DNA of 64,000 nucleotides from Flavobacterium sp. Its GTDB lineage: Bacteria; Bacteroidota; Bacteroidia; Flavobacteriales; Flavobacteriaceae. Every line of letters starts with the position of its first letter. The stretch's first letter is position 1. A program made the translations under genes and the position numbers. The notes beneath the pieces are model-generated. The model made no database searches and had not been told where the DNA came from. It was given only the letters and a program-made list of their open reading frames with translations. Location of the stretch: positions 142,163 through 206,162 of the forward strand of contig NZ_JAPZSU010000002.1 in the NCBI RefSeq assembly GCF_027531905.1, in the 5' to 3' direction. Positions 18,448 to 28,739 of this stretch are shown piece after piece.

Positions 18448-19342
18448 ATTTTAATAAAGACAGAAACTTTTCTTTTATTAAGTTTATTTCAGCCGAATGT
18501 TCGTTTTTCTTTCTTGAAGCAAAATAGAGTTTATTTATCAAAGGATTATTTCCTTCCCAAATTAATTGAATAGTGCCATTTTTAATTTCATTTTTGCAAA
18601 ATAGATCAGGAACAACGGCTAAACCCATACCAGAACTTAAACAACGAACAATAGAATTGATATTAGGCACAATATAATTAGGTCTAAAATCAGGATTTTT
18701 ATTAAAGTTTATTTGCCAAAATTTTCGCAAATGCTCCATATCTCCTGTGTTTCCATACCATTTTTGCTGTTTTAACCATTCTTCTACTTCATGTAAATTC
18801 TGATTTTTAAGTATTGCATTAAACTCATTGCTATCAATATCTTTTCCTCCAATCAAAACAATGGTTTCCTTAGAAAACTCTTGATAATCAATTCCGTTTT
18901 TAACTACCATTTGCGGAGTTATGATAAGGTCTAATATTCCTTTTTCTAAACTTTCTATCATCTCGGGATACAATCCAAATTGAATAATAATATTAAAAGG
19001 CAAGCTTGAAATAAACTGTTCTAAAGTGATTTGAAAGGTTTCAAAACACATTCCTACGCTTATGGTTGGTGTGTTTTTTTCGGTGCTTCGCTGAAACATC
19101 TTTTCTGCTTCTTCTAGTTTATTCAATGCTTCAGCGATAAAATTGTAGAGCACTTTTGCTCTTTCCGTTGGAATCATTTTTCTACCACTTCTTACAAATA
19201 ATTTATATCCTACATAATTTTCTAAAGCACTTAAATGCAAACTTACGCCAGGCTGAGAGATGAATAGCACCTCTGCTGCATTCGTTAAAGTTCCTGTTTT
19301 ATAAATCGCTTTAAAGGTTCGATACCATTCAAAATTCACCAT
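18446..19342 (-). CDS. LysR family transcriptional regulator
   Basis: About 298 residues from the ATG at 19342. That start was chosen because the LysR helix-turn-helix begins there (NFEWYRTFKAIYKTGTLTNA, then AEVLFISQPGVSLHLSALEN); an upstream ATG at 19444 would add an odd Ile-rich stretch. The C-terminal two-thirds is the LysR effector-binding domain. It is divergent from the MdaB-like quinone reductase gene at 19443, with a 100-base shared control region, so it very likely regulates that gene, probably in response to redox-active or electrophilic compounds. Confidence 0.88.
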   Translation of the reverse strand: MVNFEWYRTFKAIYKTGTLTNAAEVLFISQPGVSLHLSALENYVGYKLFVRSGRKMIPTERAKVLYNFIAEALNKLEEAEKMFQRSTEKNTPTISVGMCFETFQITLEQFISSLPFNIIIQFGLYPEMIESLEKGILDLIITPQMVVKNGIDYQEFSKETIVLIGGKDIDSNEFNAILKNQNLHEVEEWLKQQKWYGNTGDMEHLRKFWQINFNKNPDFRPNYIVPNINSIVRCLSSGMGLAVVPDLFCKNEIKNGTIQLIWEGNNPLINKLYFASRKKNEHSAEINLIKEKFLSLLK

Positions 19343-19442
19343 AACTATTATAATTATAATACAAAGGTATGATTTATATTGTTTTCGTAATAGTTTAGTT
19401 CGTTGTAACTTTGTAACGTCATAATAATTAAAAATATACATC

Positions 19443-20042
19443 ATGAAAAAAATATTTATTATTAATGCTGGACAAAAATTTGGTCATTTAGGAGGAAGAT
19501 TTAATGAAACTTTAGCCAACACTTCATTAACTTTTTTTGAAAGCAATCCAGAATTTGAGGTCAAAACAACTAATATTAATGAGGAATATGATCCAAAGGC
19601 AGAGGTAGAGAAATTTGTTTGGGCTGATGTCATTATTTATCATACTCCAATTTGGTGGATTCAATTGCCTTATGGTTTTAAAAAATATTTAGATATCGTT
19701 TTCACAGAAGGTCATGCTAAAGGAATTTACAAAAACGATGGTCGATCTAGAAAAAATCCTGCGATCAATTATGGAACAGGAGGAATGCTTAACGGAAGAA
19801 AATATATGGTAACTACTTCGTGGAATGCTCCCAAAGAAGCGTTTACTTTACCAGGTGAGTTTTTCAACCAACATTCTGTTGATGAAGGACCATTATTTGG
19901 TTTTCACAGAATGAATGCATTTATAGGATTAACACCTTTACAAAGTATTCATTTTTATGATATTGAAAAAAATGCAACTATTGAAAATTACATTGAAATG
20001 TATCAGAATCATTTGAAAAAATTGTTTTTGAATCAATCATAA
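19443..20042 (+). CDS. MdaB-like NADPH:quinone oxidoreductase (flavodoxin fold)
   Basis: 199 residues. MKKIFIINAGQKFGHLGGRFNETL is the typical N-terminus of MdaB-type reductases. It is followed by WADVIIYHTPIWWIQLPYGFK (about 59-80), YGTGGMLNGRKYMVTTSWNAP and FGFHRMNAFIGL. These cytoplasmic FAD enzymes reduce quinones by two electrons and protect against oxidative stress. The divergent LysR gene upstream is the likely regulator. Confidence 0.9.
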   Translation: MKKIFIINAGQKFGHLGGRFNETLANTSLTFFESNPEFEVKTTNINEEYDPKAEVEKFVWADVIIYHTPIWWIQLPYGFKKYLDIVFTEGHAKGIYKNDGRSRKNPAINYGTGGMLNGRKYMVTTSWNAPKEAFTLPGEFFNQHSVDEGPLFGFHRMNAFIGLTPLQSIHFYDIEKNATIENYIEMYQNHLKKLFLNQS

Positions 20043-20178
20043 AATAAATGTAGGTTCATTCAAAATTATTACTACAAATGAAATCCTTGCAACATTTTAC
20101 CAATAGAACTGCATAAAAAATTTGTACACTCAACTAGTATGGTTTACTTTTGAAAACTAACGGTATGAGAAATTAAAT

Positions 20179-20400
20179 ATGAAACCACTTAAAGAAAAAC
20201 TTCTTATTCAAGATGCTACAATTCATAAAGTGCAATATGATACAGAGTGTTTTTTCAATTTAGATGACATCGCTTTTTACTTAAAAGAAGATCTTTCGGA
20301 GGTGGAATGGATTTATTTGCCAATGATGATAGAAGGGGAGCAGGAAATAGTAAAATGCTGTACATTTGAAGATATTCTGAGAGGAAGAAAAGAATTATAA
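20179..20400 (+). CDS. Small conserved-looking protein of unknown function
   Basis: 73 residues, acidic, cytoplasmic, with no signal peptide. The sequence has regular hydrophobic spacing (CFFNLDDIAFYLKEDLSEVEWIYLPMM) that faintly recalls the start of BRO-N-type domains, but this is too weak to call. A strong terminator lies just after the stop, which supports a real gene with its own transcript. Confidence 0.6.
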   Translation: MKPLKEKLLIQDATIHKVQYDTECFFNLDDIAFYLKEDLSEVEWIYLPMMIEGEQEIVKCCTFEDILRGRKEL

Positions 20401-20403
20401 ACC

Positions 20404-20435
20404 AAAAAGGAGGTACTAATTTGCACCTCCTTTTT
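20404..20435 (+). terminator. Terminator after the 73-residue gene
   Basis: Perfect 11-bp stem aaaaaggaggt (20404-20414) / acctccttttt (20425-20435) with a 10-base loop; the T-run is part of the right arm. It lies between converging genes and could work both ways. Confidence 0.85.
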
Positions 20436-20440
20436 CTTGT

Positions 20441-21985
20441 TTATCGATTGTTTATTTTGGCTTTTTCTTTAATGATATCACTAATTTTTCGGTTTTCAAT
20501 TTTGCTTTCAAGCCAAGAAATAATATCCAAGTATAAAAAGGCTCTTTTTTCGTAAGTGCTTTTTTCGAGTTCTACGAAACGCTCTTTCATTTTTATAAAC
20601 TCTTTTTTAATATCACTTGGATAAATAGAGTTCAAGTTTTTCATAAAACGAATGATTTCTTTTTGCACTTCATGCATATCATTCATTTTAATCAAAAACT
20701 TATAGGTGTTTTTGATTTGGTTTTCAATGTAAAAATCTTTGCCTAGCTCATAATGAGCAATTAAGCATAAAAGTCTAGAAAAACACATCAAATCCTCACG
20801 CATCGATAAGTTTTTGTTATTGATTATCTTTTCAAGATAATTGATACATTCTGCATATTTTTCGTTTCCAAAGTAAATAGAAGCTATCTTGTAATAAAAC
20901 AACATTTCATGATGCTCATCAAGATGGTCGTTGTGAATTTTGAGTTTATTCAAAATCTCTGGAATCAAATATTCGCTTTCTACAAATGAGCCTTCGAGAA
21001 TGTGATAATTGAGTTTATTGTTATACAAATACAAAAAGGACAAACAGGCAATATTGTCATTGATTGGAAAACGAGGATCTTTGATAGTTTCTTCCAACAA
21101 AACCAAGTATTTTTTGAAATTTGATTTGTATTTGAGCATGTATAATGACTCCAAAAGATAGTTGTTTCCTTTTAAGAAAAAAACGGGATTCAAATAAATC
21201 ATATTGGGATTGTCATAAAACAAGGTTACCCACTTAGAGGCATATTTATAACTTGCCAAAAAATCTTGAACTAAGAAACTACGCCATAAATTGGCATTAT
21301 AAAACCAATATTTTTCTCTAAAACCAAACTTGCTTTCGTCTAACTTGGATATGTGTTTTTTGAAATAATCATCAATATACTTGTATTCGGTATCACTTTT
21401 TACATAACCCGTTTTTAGCATTGTTCCATATAACTGCAAGGAAAGATTGGATAACTTACTCGAAATGGTGTTTTTGTAATTTAATTCCTTGGCTTGTATC
21501 ACTAACTCGTCTGCACGTCCTTGAATACTTCGTGTGATGTATTGTGACTCAATTAGTTTTTCAAATTCAACAATTTCAAAAGCCATGTATTTTTCGTCAT
21601 TCTCAAGAGCCAACGCTTTGGTTTTATCCAAAATCTTCAAACTCTGTTTGTATAACCCTTTGTTGTAGAGTATGGTGGCAAAATCAATTTGTTCGCGCAA
21701 TTGATAGCGAATATTTTGACTTGGAATATTTAAGCGAATACTAACAAGGATTTGTTTGTACAGATATGATTTCAAATTGGACAATTGTACTTTTTTGATT
21801 AATCCATTCTTTAAAATCATTTTTTCATCATAGACTTCTGATTTGTCCAAAATATTGAAAAGCTCGATGAATTTAGTATTTGAACTAGTCTCCAATCGAC
21901 TGGCAAAAATCTTAAATTGACGTTTTTCAGACTTAGAAAGGGACTTTATCAGTACAAATAAAAAATCTTTTTGATGGTTAGCCAT
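20441..21985 (-). CDS. Large alpha-helical protein of unknown function, TPR-like
   Basis: 514 residues, Lys-, Tyr- and Leu-rich, with helix-pair spacing throughout (for example LYNKGLYKQSLKILDKTKALALENDE and YFGNEKYAECINYLEKIINNK) as in TPR repeats. The N-terminus (HQKDFLFVLIKSLSKSEKRQF) is a recognisable start seen in unnamed Bacteroidetes proteins of about this length. No enzyme motif, signal peptide or membrane segment was seen. It is divergent from leuA; no functional link is evident. Confidence 0.7.
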   Translation of the reverse strand: MANHQKDFLFVLIKSLSKSEKRQFKIFASRLETSSNTKFIELFNILDKSEVYDEKMILKNGLIKKVQLSNLKSYLYKQILVSIRLNIPSQNIRYQLREQIDFATILYNKGLYKQSLKILDKTKALALENDEKYMAFEIVEFEKLIESQYITRSIQGRADELVIQAKELNYKNTISSKLSNLSLQLYGTMLKTGYVKSDTEYKYIDDYFKKHISKLDESKFGFREKYWFYNANLWRSFLVQDFLASYKYASKWVTLFYDNPNMIYLNPVFFLKGNNYLLESLYMLKYKSNFKKYLVLLEETIKDPRFPINDNIACLSFLYLYNNKLNYHILEGSFVESEYLIPEILNKLKIHNDHLDEHHEMLFYYKIASIYFGNEKYAECINYLEKIINNKNLSMREDLMCFSRLLCLIAHYELGKDFYIENQIKNTYKFLIKMNDMHEVQKEIIRFMKNLNSIYPSDIKKEFIKMKERFVELEKSTYEKRAFLYLDIISWLESKIENRKISDIIKEKAKINNR

Positions 21986-22054
21986 TGTAAAATATTATGT
22001 TTTAAATCACTGAAAATCAATTAATTAAAAACAATTAATTGGTTTTATAAAGAG

Positions 22055-22062
22055 TATATTTG
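22055..22062 (+). promoter_or_regulatory. Likely -7 promoter element of leuA
   Basis: tatatttg matches TAnnTTTG and lies 76 bases before the leuA ATG. No leader peptide or terminator hairpin occurs between it and leuA, unlike at ilvD. Confidence 0.4.
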
Positions 22063-22132
22063 AGTATATTGGTTTTTGTGTTGGTATAACGTACTCTATT
22101 TTTGTTTAGAGATGTGAAATTACATTAAATAA

Positions 22133-23308
<1,176 letters not shown>

Positions 23309-23334
23309 GTCTTACAATATTAAAAACAAAAATT

Positions 23335-24450
23335 ATGAATTTAAAAATAGCTGTACTTTCTGGTGATGGAATTGGTCCAGAAGTTACCTTGCAGGCCAAA
23401 AAAGCGCTGAATGCAATTGGTGTGGTTTTTAACCATGAATTTGTTTTTGAAGACGCTTATATTGGTGCCATTGCCATCGAAAAAACAGGAAAACCACTTC
23501 CAGATCAAACTTTGAATTTGTGTAGAAATACAGATTGTATACTGTTTGGTGCAATCGGAGATCCTATTTATGATAATAATCCTACTGCAAAAGTTCGTCC
23601 AGAGCAAGGATTACTGAAACTAAGAAAAGAATTGGGCTTGTATGCCAATATTCGTCCGATAAAAGCTTATCCTCATTTAATGAGTTCTTCTCCTATTAAG
23701 AAAGAAGTTTTAGAAGGAACTGATTTTGTTGTATACAGAGAATTGAATGGAGGCTTGTATTTTGGTAAAAAAACAACCAACGAAACCGAAACCTATGCTT
23801 CGGATTTGTGTGAATACAATGAATCTGAAATTGCAAAAATCACGCATTTGGCTTTCAAAGCTGCTCAGGCTAGACGTAAAAAAGTCACATTAGTCGACAA
23901 AGCCAATGTATTAGAAACCTCACGTCTTTGGAGAAGAGTGGTGACCGAAATCGCAAATGATTACCCAGAAGTTGCATTGAACTTCTTGTATGTTGACAAT
24001 GCAGCAATGCAAATCATTTTGAATCCAAGACAGTTTGATGTTTTATTGACTGATAATTTGTTTGGTGATATTCTTTCAGATGAAGCAAGCGTTATCTCGG
24101 GTTCAATCGGGTTAATGGCTTCTGCTTCTATTGGAGATTATCATTCTTTATTTGAACCTATTCACGGTTGTTATACCGAAGCTAAAGATAAAAATATTGC
24201 TAATCCAATCGCTTCGATTTTGTCGGTGGCAATGTTGCTAGAACATTTTGGATTATTTGAAGAAGCTAAAAAAGTTATTGCTGCGGTAGAAGCTGCCATA
24301 AGCAATCAAGTCGTCACGGTTGATCTTAAGGTAGATTCAAGATTTGGAACCAACGAAGTAGGGGATTTTATTGCGAATCATATTATGGATGAAGAAGATT
24401 TGTACTTTAAAAAAGATTTTGTGCAAATTGGTCGATCAACTATAGTATAG
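23335..24450 (+). CDS. leuB: 3-isopropylmalate dehydrogenase
   Basis: 371 residues, normal length. IAVLSGDGIGPEVTLQA starts the fold. YANIRPIKAYPHL and VVYRELNGGLYFGKK mark the substrate site, and NLFGDILSDEASVISGSIGLM with ASIGDYHSLFEPIHG marks the metal and NAD sites of the IPMDH/ICDH family. It oxidises 3-isopropylmalate with NAD+ to the leucine precursor 2-oxoisocaproate. It starts 26 bases after leuA, so the two form an operon. Confidence 0.95.
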   Translation: MNLKIAVLSGDGIGPEVTLQAKKALNAIGVVFNHEFVFEDAYIGAIAIEKTGKPLPDQTLNLCRNTDCILFGAIGDPIYDNNPTAKVRPEQGLLKLRKELGLYANIRPIKAYPHLMSSSPIKKEVLEGTDFVVYRELNGGLYFGKKTTNETETYASDLCEYNESEIAKITHLAFKAAQARRKKVTLVDKANVLETSRLWRRVVTEIANDYPEVALNFLYVDNAAMQIILNPRQFDVLLTDNLFGDILSDEASVISGSIGLMASASIGDYHSLFEPIHGCYTEAKDKNIANPIASILSVAMLLEHFGLFEEAKKVIAAVEAAISNQVVTVDLKVDSRFGTNEVGDFIANHIMDEEDLYFKKDFVQIGRSTIV

Positions 24451-24485
24451 CTTTTTAAGAGAAACATTATAAATAGAGAGATATA

Positions 24486-24519
24486 TTGCTTGTTTGTTCC
24501 AATTTTTTTACTAGTTTTG
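24486..24519 (+). promoter_or_regulatory. Likely promoter of the ilvDBNC transcript
   Basis: tagttttg (24512-24519) matches the -7 consensus TAnnTTTG. A ttg lies 23 bases upstream (24486-24488) and a tttg 15 bases upstream (24493-24496), either of which could be the -33 element. Transcription would start near 24526, just before the leader peptide. Confidence 0.5.
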
Positions 24520-24537
24520 GACTTTATTATTAAAACA

Positions 24538-24615
24538 ATGCAAAAACATATCATTATTATTACCTCTATTATTAATGTCATCGTGATTATTACGCAGGCA
24601 AGAGGAATGGTATAG
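24538..24615 (+). CDS. Ile/Val-rich leader peptide of the ilv attenuator
   Basis: A 25-codon open frame reads M-Q-K-H followed by IIIITSIINVIVIITQARGMV and stop. Nine of 25 residues are Ile and three are Val, including two runs, in a place where no other coding is expected. A 3'-side terminator hairpin (24641-24672) separates it from ilvD at 24701. This is the arrangement of leader peptides that sense charged isoleucine and valine tRNA by ribosome stalling, as in enterobacterial ilv operons. Too short for gene callers. Function is inferred from composition and layout. Confidence 0.75.
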   Translation: MQKHIIIITSIINVIVIITQARGMV

Positions 24616-24640
24616 ACATATGTAAAACATATTTCATATA

Positions 24641-24672
24641 AACCTTCCAAATTATTTGGAAGGTTTTTTTTT
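24641..24672 (+). terminator. Attenuator terminator before ilvD
   Basis: Perfect 11-bp stem aaccttccaaa (24641-24651) / tttggaaggtt (24655-24665) with a 3-base loop and a run of nine T (24664-24672). It lies between the leader peptide and ilvD. A competing partner, ggaatggt (24604-24611), could pair with accttcc (24642-24648) with one bulge and act as an antiterminator. Confidence 0.8.
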
Positions 24673-24700
24673 ACGCAAAAATTAAAATATATACACTAAC

Positions 24701-26374
24701 ATGGAATTAAATAAATACAGTAAGACAATTACACAAGACGAAACACAACCTGCTGCACAAGCTATGTTGTACGGAATTGGATTAACTGAAGAAGATTTAA
24801 AAAAAGCACAAGTAGGAATTGTAAGCATGGGATATGAGGGAAATACTTGTAACATGCACTTAAATGATTTGGCAAAACAAGTCAAACAAGGCGTTTGGGA
24901 TGCCGATTTAGTAGGTTTAATTTTTAATACTATAGGGGTTAGCGACGGAATATCTAACGGTACTGATGGTATGCGCTATTCATTGGTTTCCAGAGATGTG
25001 ATTGCTGATTCTATCGAAACTGTAATGGGAGCGCAATGGTATGACTCTATGATTGCTATACCGGGATGTGATAAAAACATGCCAGGCGCTTTAATTGCTA
25101 TGGGAAGAGTAAATAGACCAGCCATTATGGTTTATGGAGGTTCCATTCACTCAGGAGAATGGAAAGGTGAGAAGTTGAATATCGTGTCAGCTTTTGAAGC
25201 TTTAGGTAAAAAATTGCAAAAGACTATTTCTGATGAAGATTTTAAAGGAGTAATTCAAAATTCTTGTCCCGGACCAGGTGCATGCGGTGGAATGTATACT
25301 GCCAATACTATGGCTTCGGCTATTGAAGCTTTGGGAATGAGTTTGCCTTACAGTTCATCGAACCCCGCTTTGAGTGAGCAAAAGCAAAACGAATGTTTAG
25401 AGGCTGGAAAATATATTAGGTTATTGCTTGAAAAAGACATCAAGCCAAGGGATATTATGACTCGAAAAGCGTTTGAAAATGCGATTACGATTGTAGCTGT
25501 TCTTGGAGGATCTACAAATGCGGTTATGCATTTAATCGCAATGGCACATTCAGTTGATATTGAAATTACCTTGAAAGATTTTCAAAATATCAGTGACAGA
25601 ACCCCTATGCTAGGAGATTTGAAGCCAAGTGGTAAATACATGATGGAGAATCTTCATTATGCAGGAGGAGTTCCAGCAGTATTAAAATATTTATTGAAAA
25701 ACGGCTTGATTCATGGGGATTGTATGACAGTAACTGGTAAAACGGTAGCTGAAAACTTGGCGAATATTCCAGATTTGAATGATGGACAAGATGTGATTCA
25801 TGAAATACAAAAAGCCTTAAAACCTACAGGAAATATTCAGATTTTATACGGAAACCTTGCTGAAGAAGGTTGTGTAGCCAAAATAAGTGGTAAAGAAGGT
25901 GAATATTTTGAAGGTACAGCCGTAGTTTTTGAAAGTGAATTTGAAGTGATTCCTGGAATAGAAGCTGGAAAAGTAAAACCAGGTAATGTAGTCGTCATTA
26001 GATACTGCGGTCCAAAAGGAGGTCCCGGTATGCCCGAAATGTTGAAACCTACTTCTGCCATAATGGGAGCAGGATTAGGAAATTCTGTAGCTTTAATTAC
26101 AGATGGTAGATTCTCAGGTGGTTCTCATGGTTTTGTGGTAGGTCATATCACTCCAGAAGCTTATGATGGTGGTGGAATTGCTCTAATCGAAGAAGGAGAC
26201 GTAATTAGCATTGACGCCGTCAAGAACACGATTAACCTTAAAATTTCTGATGAAGAATTTGCAAAACGAAAAGCCAATTGGGTACAACCACCACTAAAAG
26301 TTACAAAAGGGGTTTTACTTAAATACGCTAGATCGGTCTCTAGTGCTTCTACAGGATGTGTAACCGATAAATAG
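24701..26374 (+). CDS. ilvD: Dihydroxy-acid dehydratase
   Basis: 557 residues, full length. The Fe-S/Mg cysteine motifs of the IlvD/Edd family are visible: NTCNMHL (about 48), [10 protein letters not shown] (about 123) and [19 protein letters not shown] (about 190), plus [20 protein letters not shown] near the C-terminus. It dehydrates 2,3-dihydroxy-isovalerate and -methylvalerate to the 2-oxoacids used for Val, Leu and Ile. First structural gene after the attenuator, so its transcription is probably set by charged branched-chain tRNA levels. Confidence 0.96.
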   Translation: MELNKYSKTITQDETQPAAQAMLYGIGLTEEDLKKAQVGIVSMGYEGNTCNMHLNDLAKQVKQGVWDADLVGLIFNTIGVSDGISNGTDGMRYSLVSRDVIADSIETVMGAQWYDSMIAIPGCDKNMPGALIAMGRVNRPAIMVYGGSIHSGEWKGEKLNIVSAFEALGKKLQKTISDEDFKGVIQNSCPGPGACGGMYTANTMASAIEALGMSLPYSSSNPALSEQKQNECLEAGKYIRLLLEKDIKPRDIMTRKAFENAITIVAVLGGSTNAVMHLIAMAHSVDIEITLKDFQNISDRTPMLGDLKPSGKYMMENLHYAGGVPAVLKYLLKNGLIHGDCMTVTGKTVAENLANIPDLNDGQDVIHEIQKALKPTGNIQILYGNLAEEGCVAKISGKEGEYFEGTAVVFESEFEVIPGIEAGKVKPGNVVVIRYCGPKGGPGMPEMLKPTSAIMGAGLGNSVALITDGRFSGGSHGFVVGHITPEAYDGGGIALIEEGDVISIDAVKNTINLKISDEEFAKRKANWVQPPLKVTKGVLLKYARSVSSASTGCVTDK

Positions 26375-26424
26375 ATAGTTGATATAAAAAATGAAAGCAA
26401 TTTCATTTCAAAATAAGAATACCA

Positions 26425-28119
26425 ATGGTAACAAATAAAATCACAGGCGCTGAAGCAATTATCAGATGCCTTTTAGAAGAAGGAGTAGACATCGTTTATG
26501 GATATCCAGGGGGAGCCATAATGCCTGTTTACGATGAATTATATAAATTTCAAGATCAATTGCATCATGTGTTAGTGCGCCATGAGCAAGGCGCTACACA
26601 CGCCGCGCAAGGATATGCAAGAGCTACAGGGAAAGTTGGAGTAGCGATAGCTACTTCTGGACCAGGAGCCACGAATTTAGTCACTGGAATAGCCGATGCT
26701 CAAATCGATTCGACTCCAATGGTTTGCATTACAGGTCAGGTTGGGAAACATTTATTGGGTTCTGATGCTTTTCAAGAAACAGATATTATCGGGATTTCGA
26801 CTCCAGTAACGAAATGGAATTATCAAATCACGGAAGCTTCGGAAATTCCTGAAATCATCGCTAAAGCTTTCTACATCGCTCGTTCAGGGCGTCCAGGACC
26901 AGTTTTGGTAGATATTACCAAAAACGCTCAGTTTGATGAACTTGATTTTAGTTATACTAAATGCAAAGGAGTTCGCAGTTACTTTCCAAAACCTGTTTTG
27001 GATCACCAAAAAGTTGCTGAAGCAGCTACATTGATTAATGGTGCCAAAAAACCGTATATCGTTTTTGGTCAGGGTGTGATTTTGGGGCAAGCCGAGGAAT
27101 TATTAAAAGCGGTAATTGAAAAAACAGGAATACCAGCAGCTTGGACGATTTTAGGTCTTTCTGCTTTACCATCAGATCATCCTTTAAACGTTGGTATGCT
27201 TGGAATGCATGGTAATTATGGGCCAAATATTTTGACCAATGAATGCGATGTCTTGATTGCCATTGGTATGCGATTTGACGATCGTGTAACGGGTAATTTA
27301 GCTACGTACGCCAAACAAGCCAAAATCATTCACTTTGAAATAGATCCAGCTGAAGTTGATAAAAATGTAAAAACGGATGTAGCTGTTTTAGGTGATGTAA
27401 AAGAATCTTTGGCTGCACTTTTACCTTTGGTAGAAGCTAAATCACATGAAGCTTGGCATAACGAATTCAAGGAAAAGTACAAAATAGAATTGGAAAGTGT
27501 CATTAACGATGAATTAAGTCCAAAAGGAGAAGGAATCTCTATGGGAGAAACTATTGAAATGATAAACAAACACTCTAATGGCGATGCTATTATGGTTTCA
27601 GATGTTGGTCAACACCAAATGTTTACTTGTCGCTATTCTAAATTCAATCAATCAAAAAGTAATATTACTTCAGGTGGTTTAGGAACTATGGGATTTGCTT
27701 TGCCTGCAGCTATCGGTGCCAAAATGGGACAGCCAGATAGAGAAGTGGTTGCCATCATCGGTGACGGCGGATTTCAAATGACGATTCAGGAATTAGGAAC
27801 TATTTTTCAAACTAGGGTTCCAGTAAAAATTGTGGTGTTAAACAATGAATTTTTAGGAATGGTAAGACAATGGCAGCAGTTGTTTTTTGACAAACGCTAT
27901 GCGTCTACCGAGATGATTAACCCCAATTTTATTGCAATTGCCGAAGGGTATTATATCAAAGCCAAAAAGGTGACCCAAAGAGAGGATTTAGATGCTGCCG
28001 TAGCTGAAATGTTAGCTTCAAAAGAAGCCTATTTCTTAGAAGTAATGGTAGAAAAAGAAAATAATGTATTTCCGATGATTCCAACAGGAGCCTCAGTTTC
28101 TGATATCAGATTAAGTTAA
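26425..28119 (+). CDS. ilvB: Acetolactate synthase, large (catalytic) subunit
   Basis: 564 residues. A thiamine-diphosphate enzyme: GYPGGAIMPVYDEL with the catalytic Glu in VRHEQGATHAAQGYAR, VCITGQVGKHLLGSDAFQETD, and IGDGGFQMTIQELGT with VVLNNEFLGMVRQWQ, which is the GDG...NN cofactor motif. It joins two pyruvates, or pyruvate and 2-oxobutyrate, to form the first common intermediates of Val/Leu/Ile synthesis. It starts 50 bases after ilvD and is followed by its regulatory subunit after 5 bases. Confidence 0.96.
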   Translation: MVTNKITGAEAIIRCLLEEGVDIVYGYPGGAIMPVYDELYKFQDQLHHVLVRHEQGATHAAQGYARATGKVGVAIATSGPGATNLVTGIADAQIDSTPMVCITGQVGKHLLGSDAFQETDIIGISTPVTKWNYQITEASEIPEIIAKAFYIARSGRPGPVLVDITKNAQFDELDFSYTKCKGVRSYFPKPVLDHQKVAEAATLINGAKKPYIVFGQGVILGQAEELLKAVIEKTGIPAAWTILGLSALPSDHPLNVGMLGMHGNYGPNILTNECDVLIAIGMRFDDRVTGNLATYAKQAKIIHFEIDPAEVDKNVKTDVAVLGDVKESLAALLPLVEAKSHEAWHNEFKEKYKIELESVINDELSPKGEGISMGETIEMINKHSNGDAIMVSDVGQHQMFTCRYSKFNQSKSNITSGGLGTMGFALPAAIGAKMGQPDREVVAIIGDGGFQMTIQELGTIFQTRVPVKIVVLNNEFLGMVRQWQQLFFDKRYASTEMINPNFIAIAEGYYIKAKKVTQREDLDAAVAEMLASKEAYFLEVMVEKENNVFPMIPTGASVSDIRLS

Positions 28120-28124
28120 AAGTT

Positions 28125-28643
28125 ATGGAAAATAAAACATTCACGATTTCTGTATATTCAGAAAACAACGTAGGCTTATTGAATAGGATTTCAGGCATAT
28201 TTCTGAAACGACATATTAATATTTTGAGTTTGAACGTATCCGAATCAGAGATAGAAAACGTTTCTCGATTTGTAATTGTAGTAAATACAACCGAAAAATG
28301 GGTACAAAACATCGTAGGTCAAATCGAAAAACAGATTGAAGTAATTAAGGCTTTTTACCATATCGATGAAGAGACAATTTTCTTGGAAAGCGCTATTTTC
28401 AAAATCGAATCCAGTTTACTTTTTGATGAACGACAAATTCAAAATATAATCAAAGAAAGCAATTCACAAATTGTAACCGTTTCGAGAGACTTTTTTGTGA
28501 TTTCAAAATCAGGAAAGCGCTCTGAAATAGAGGAGTTGTATGCAAAGTTAAAGCCTTTCGGAATCATGCAATTTGTGCGATCAGGACGTATTTCAGTTTC
28601 AAAAACGAAAATGGAAATTTCGGCAATATTAGAGAATTTATAA
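28125..28643 (+). CDS. ilvN: Acetolactate synthase, small (regulatory) subunit
   Basis: 172 residues. An N-terminal ACT domain (TISVYSENNVGLLNRISGIFLKR, about 6-28) binds valine for feedback control. The C-terminal domain contacts the catalytic subunit. It also fits the ilvH name. It starts 5 bases after the ilvB stop. The C-terminal half is less conserved than enterobacterial IlvH, but the order ilvD-ilvB-ilvN-ilvC leaves no doubt. Confidence 0.92.
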   Translation: MENKTFTISVYSENNVGLLNRISGIFLKRHINILSLNVSESEIENVSRFVIVVNTTEKWVQNIVGQIEKQIEVIKAFYHIDEETIFLESAIFKIESSLLFDERQIQNIIKESNSQIVTVSRDFFVISKSGKRSEIEELYAKLKPFGIMQFVRSGRISVSKTKMEISAILENL

Positions 28644-28739
28644 AGCAATAGCTTTCGAAATTACTATAACTAGAATTTCAAAACAAAACCAAATAAAACT
28701 ATTAATTATAAAATTTTACATTCATTAAATATTAAAAAA

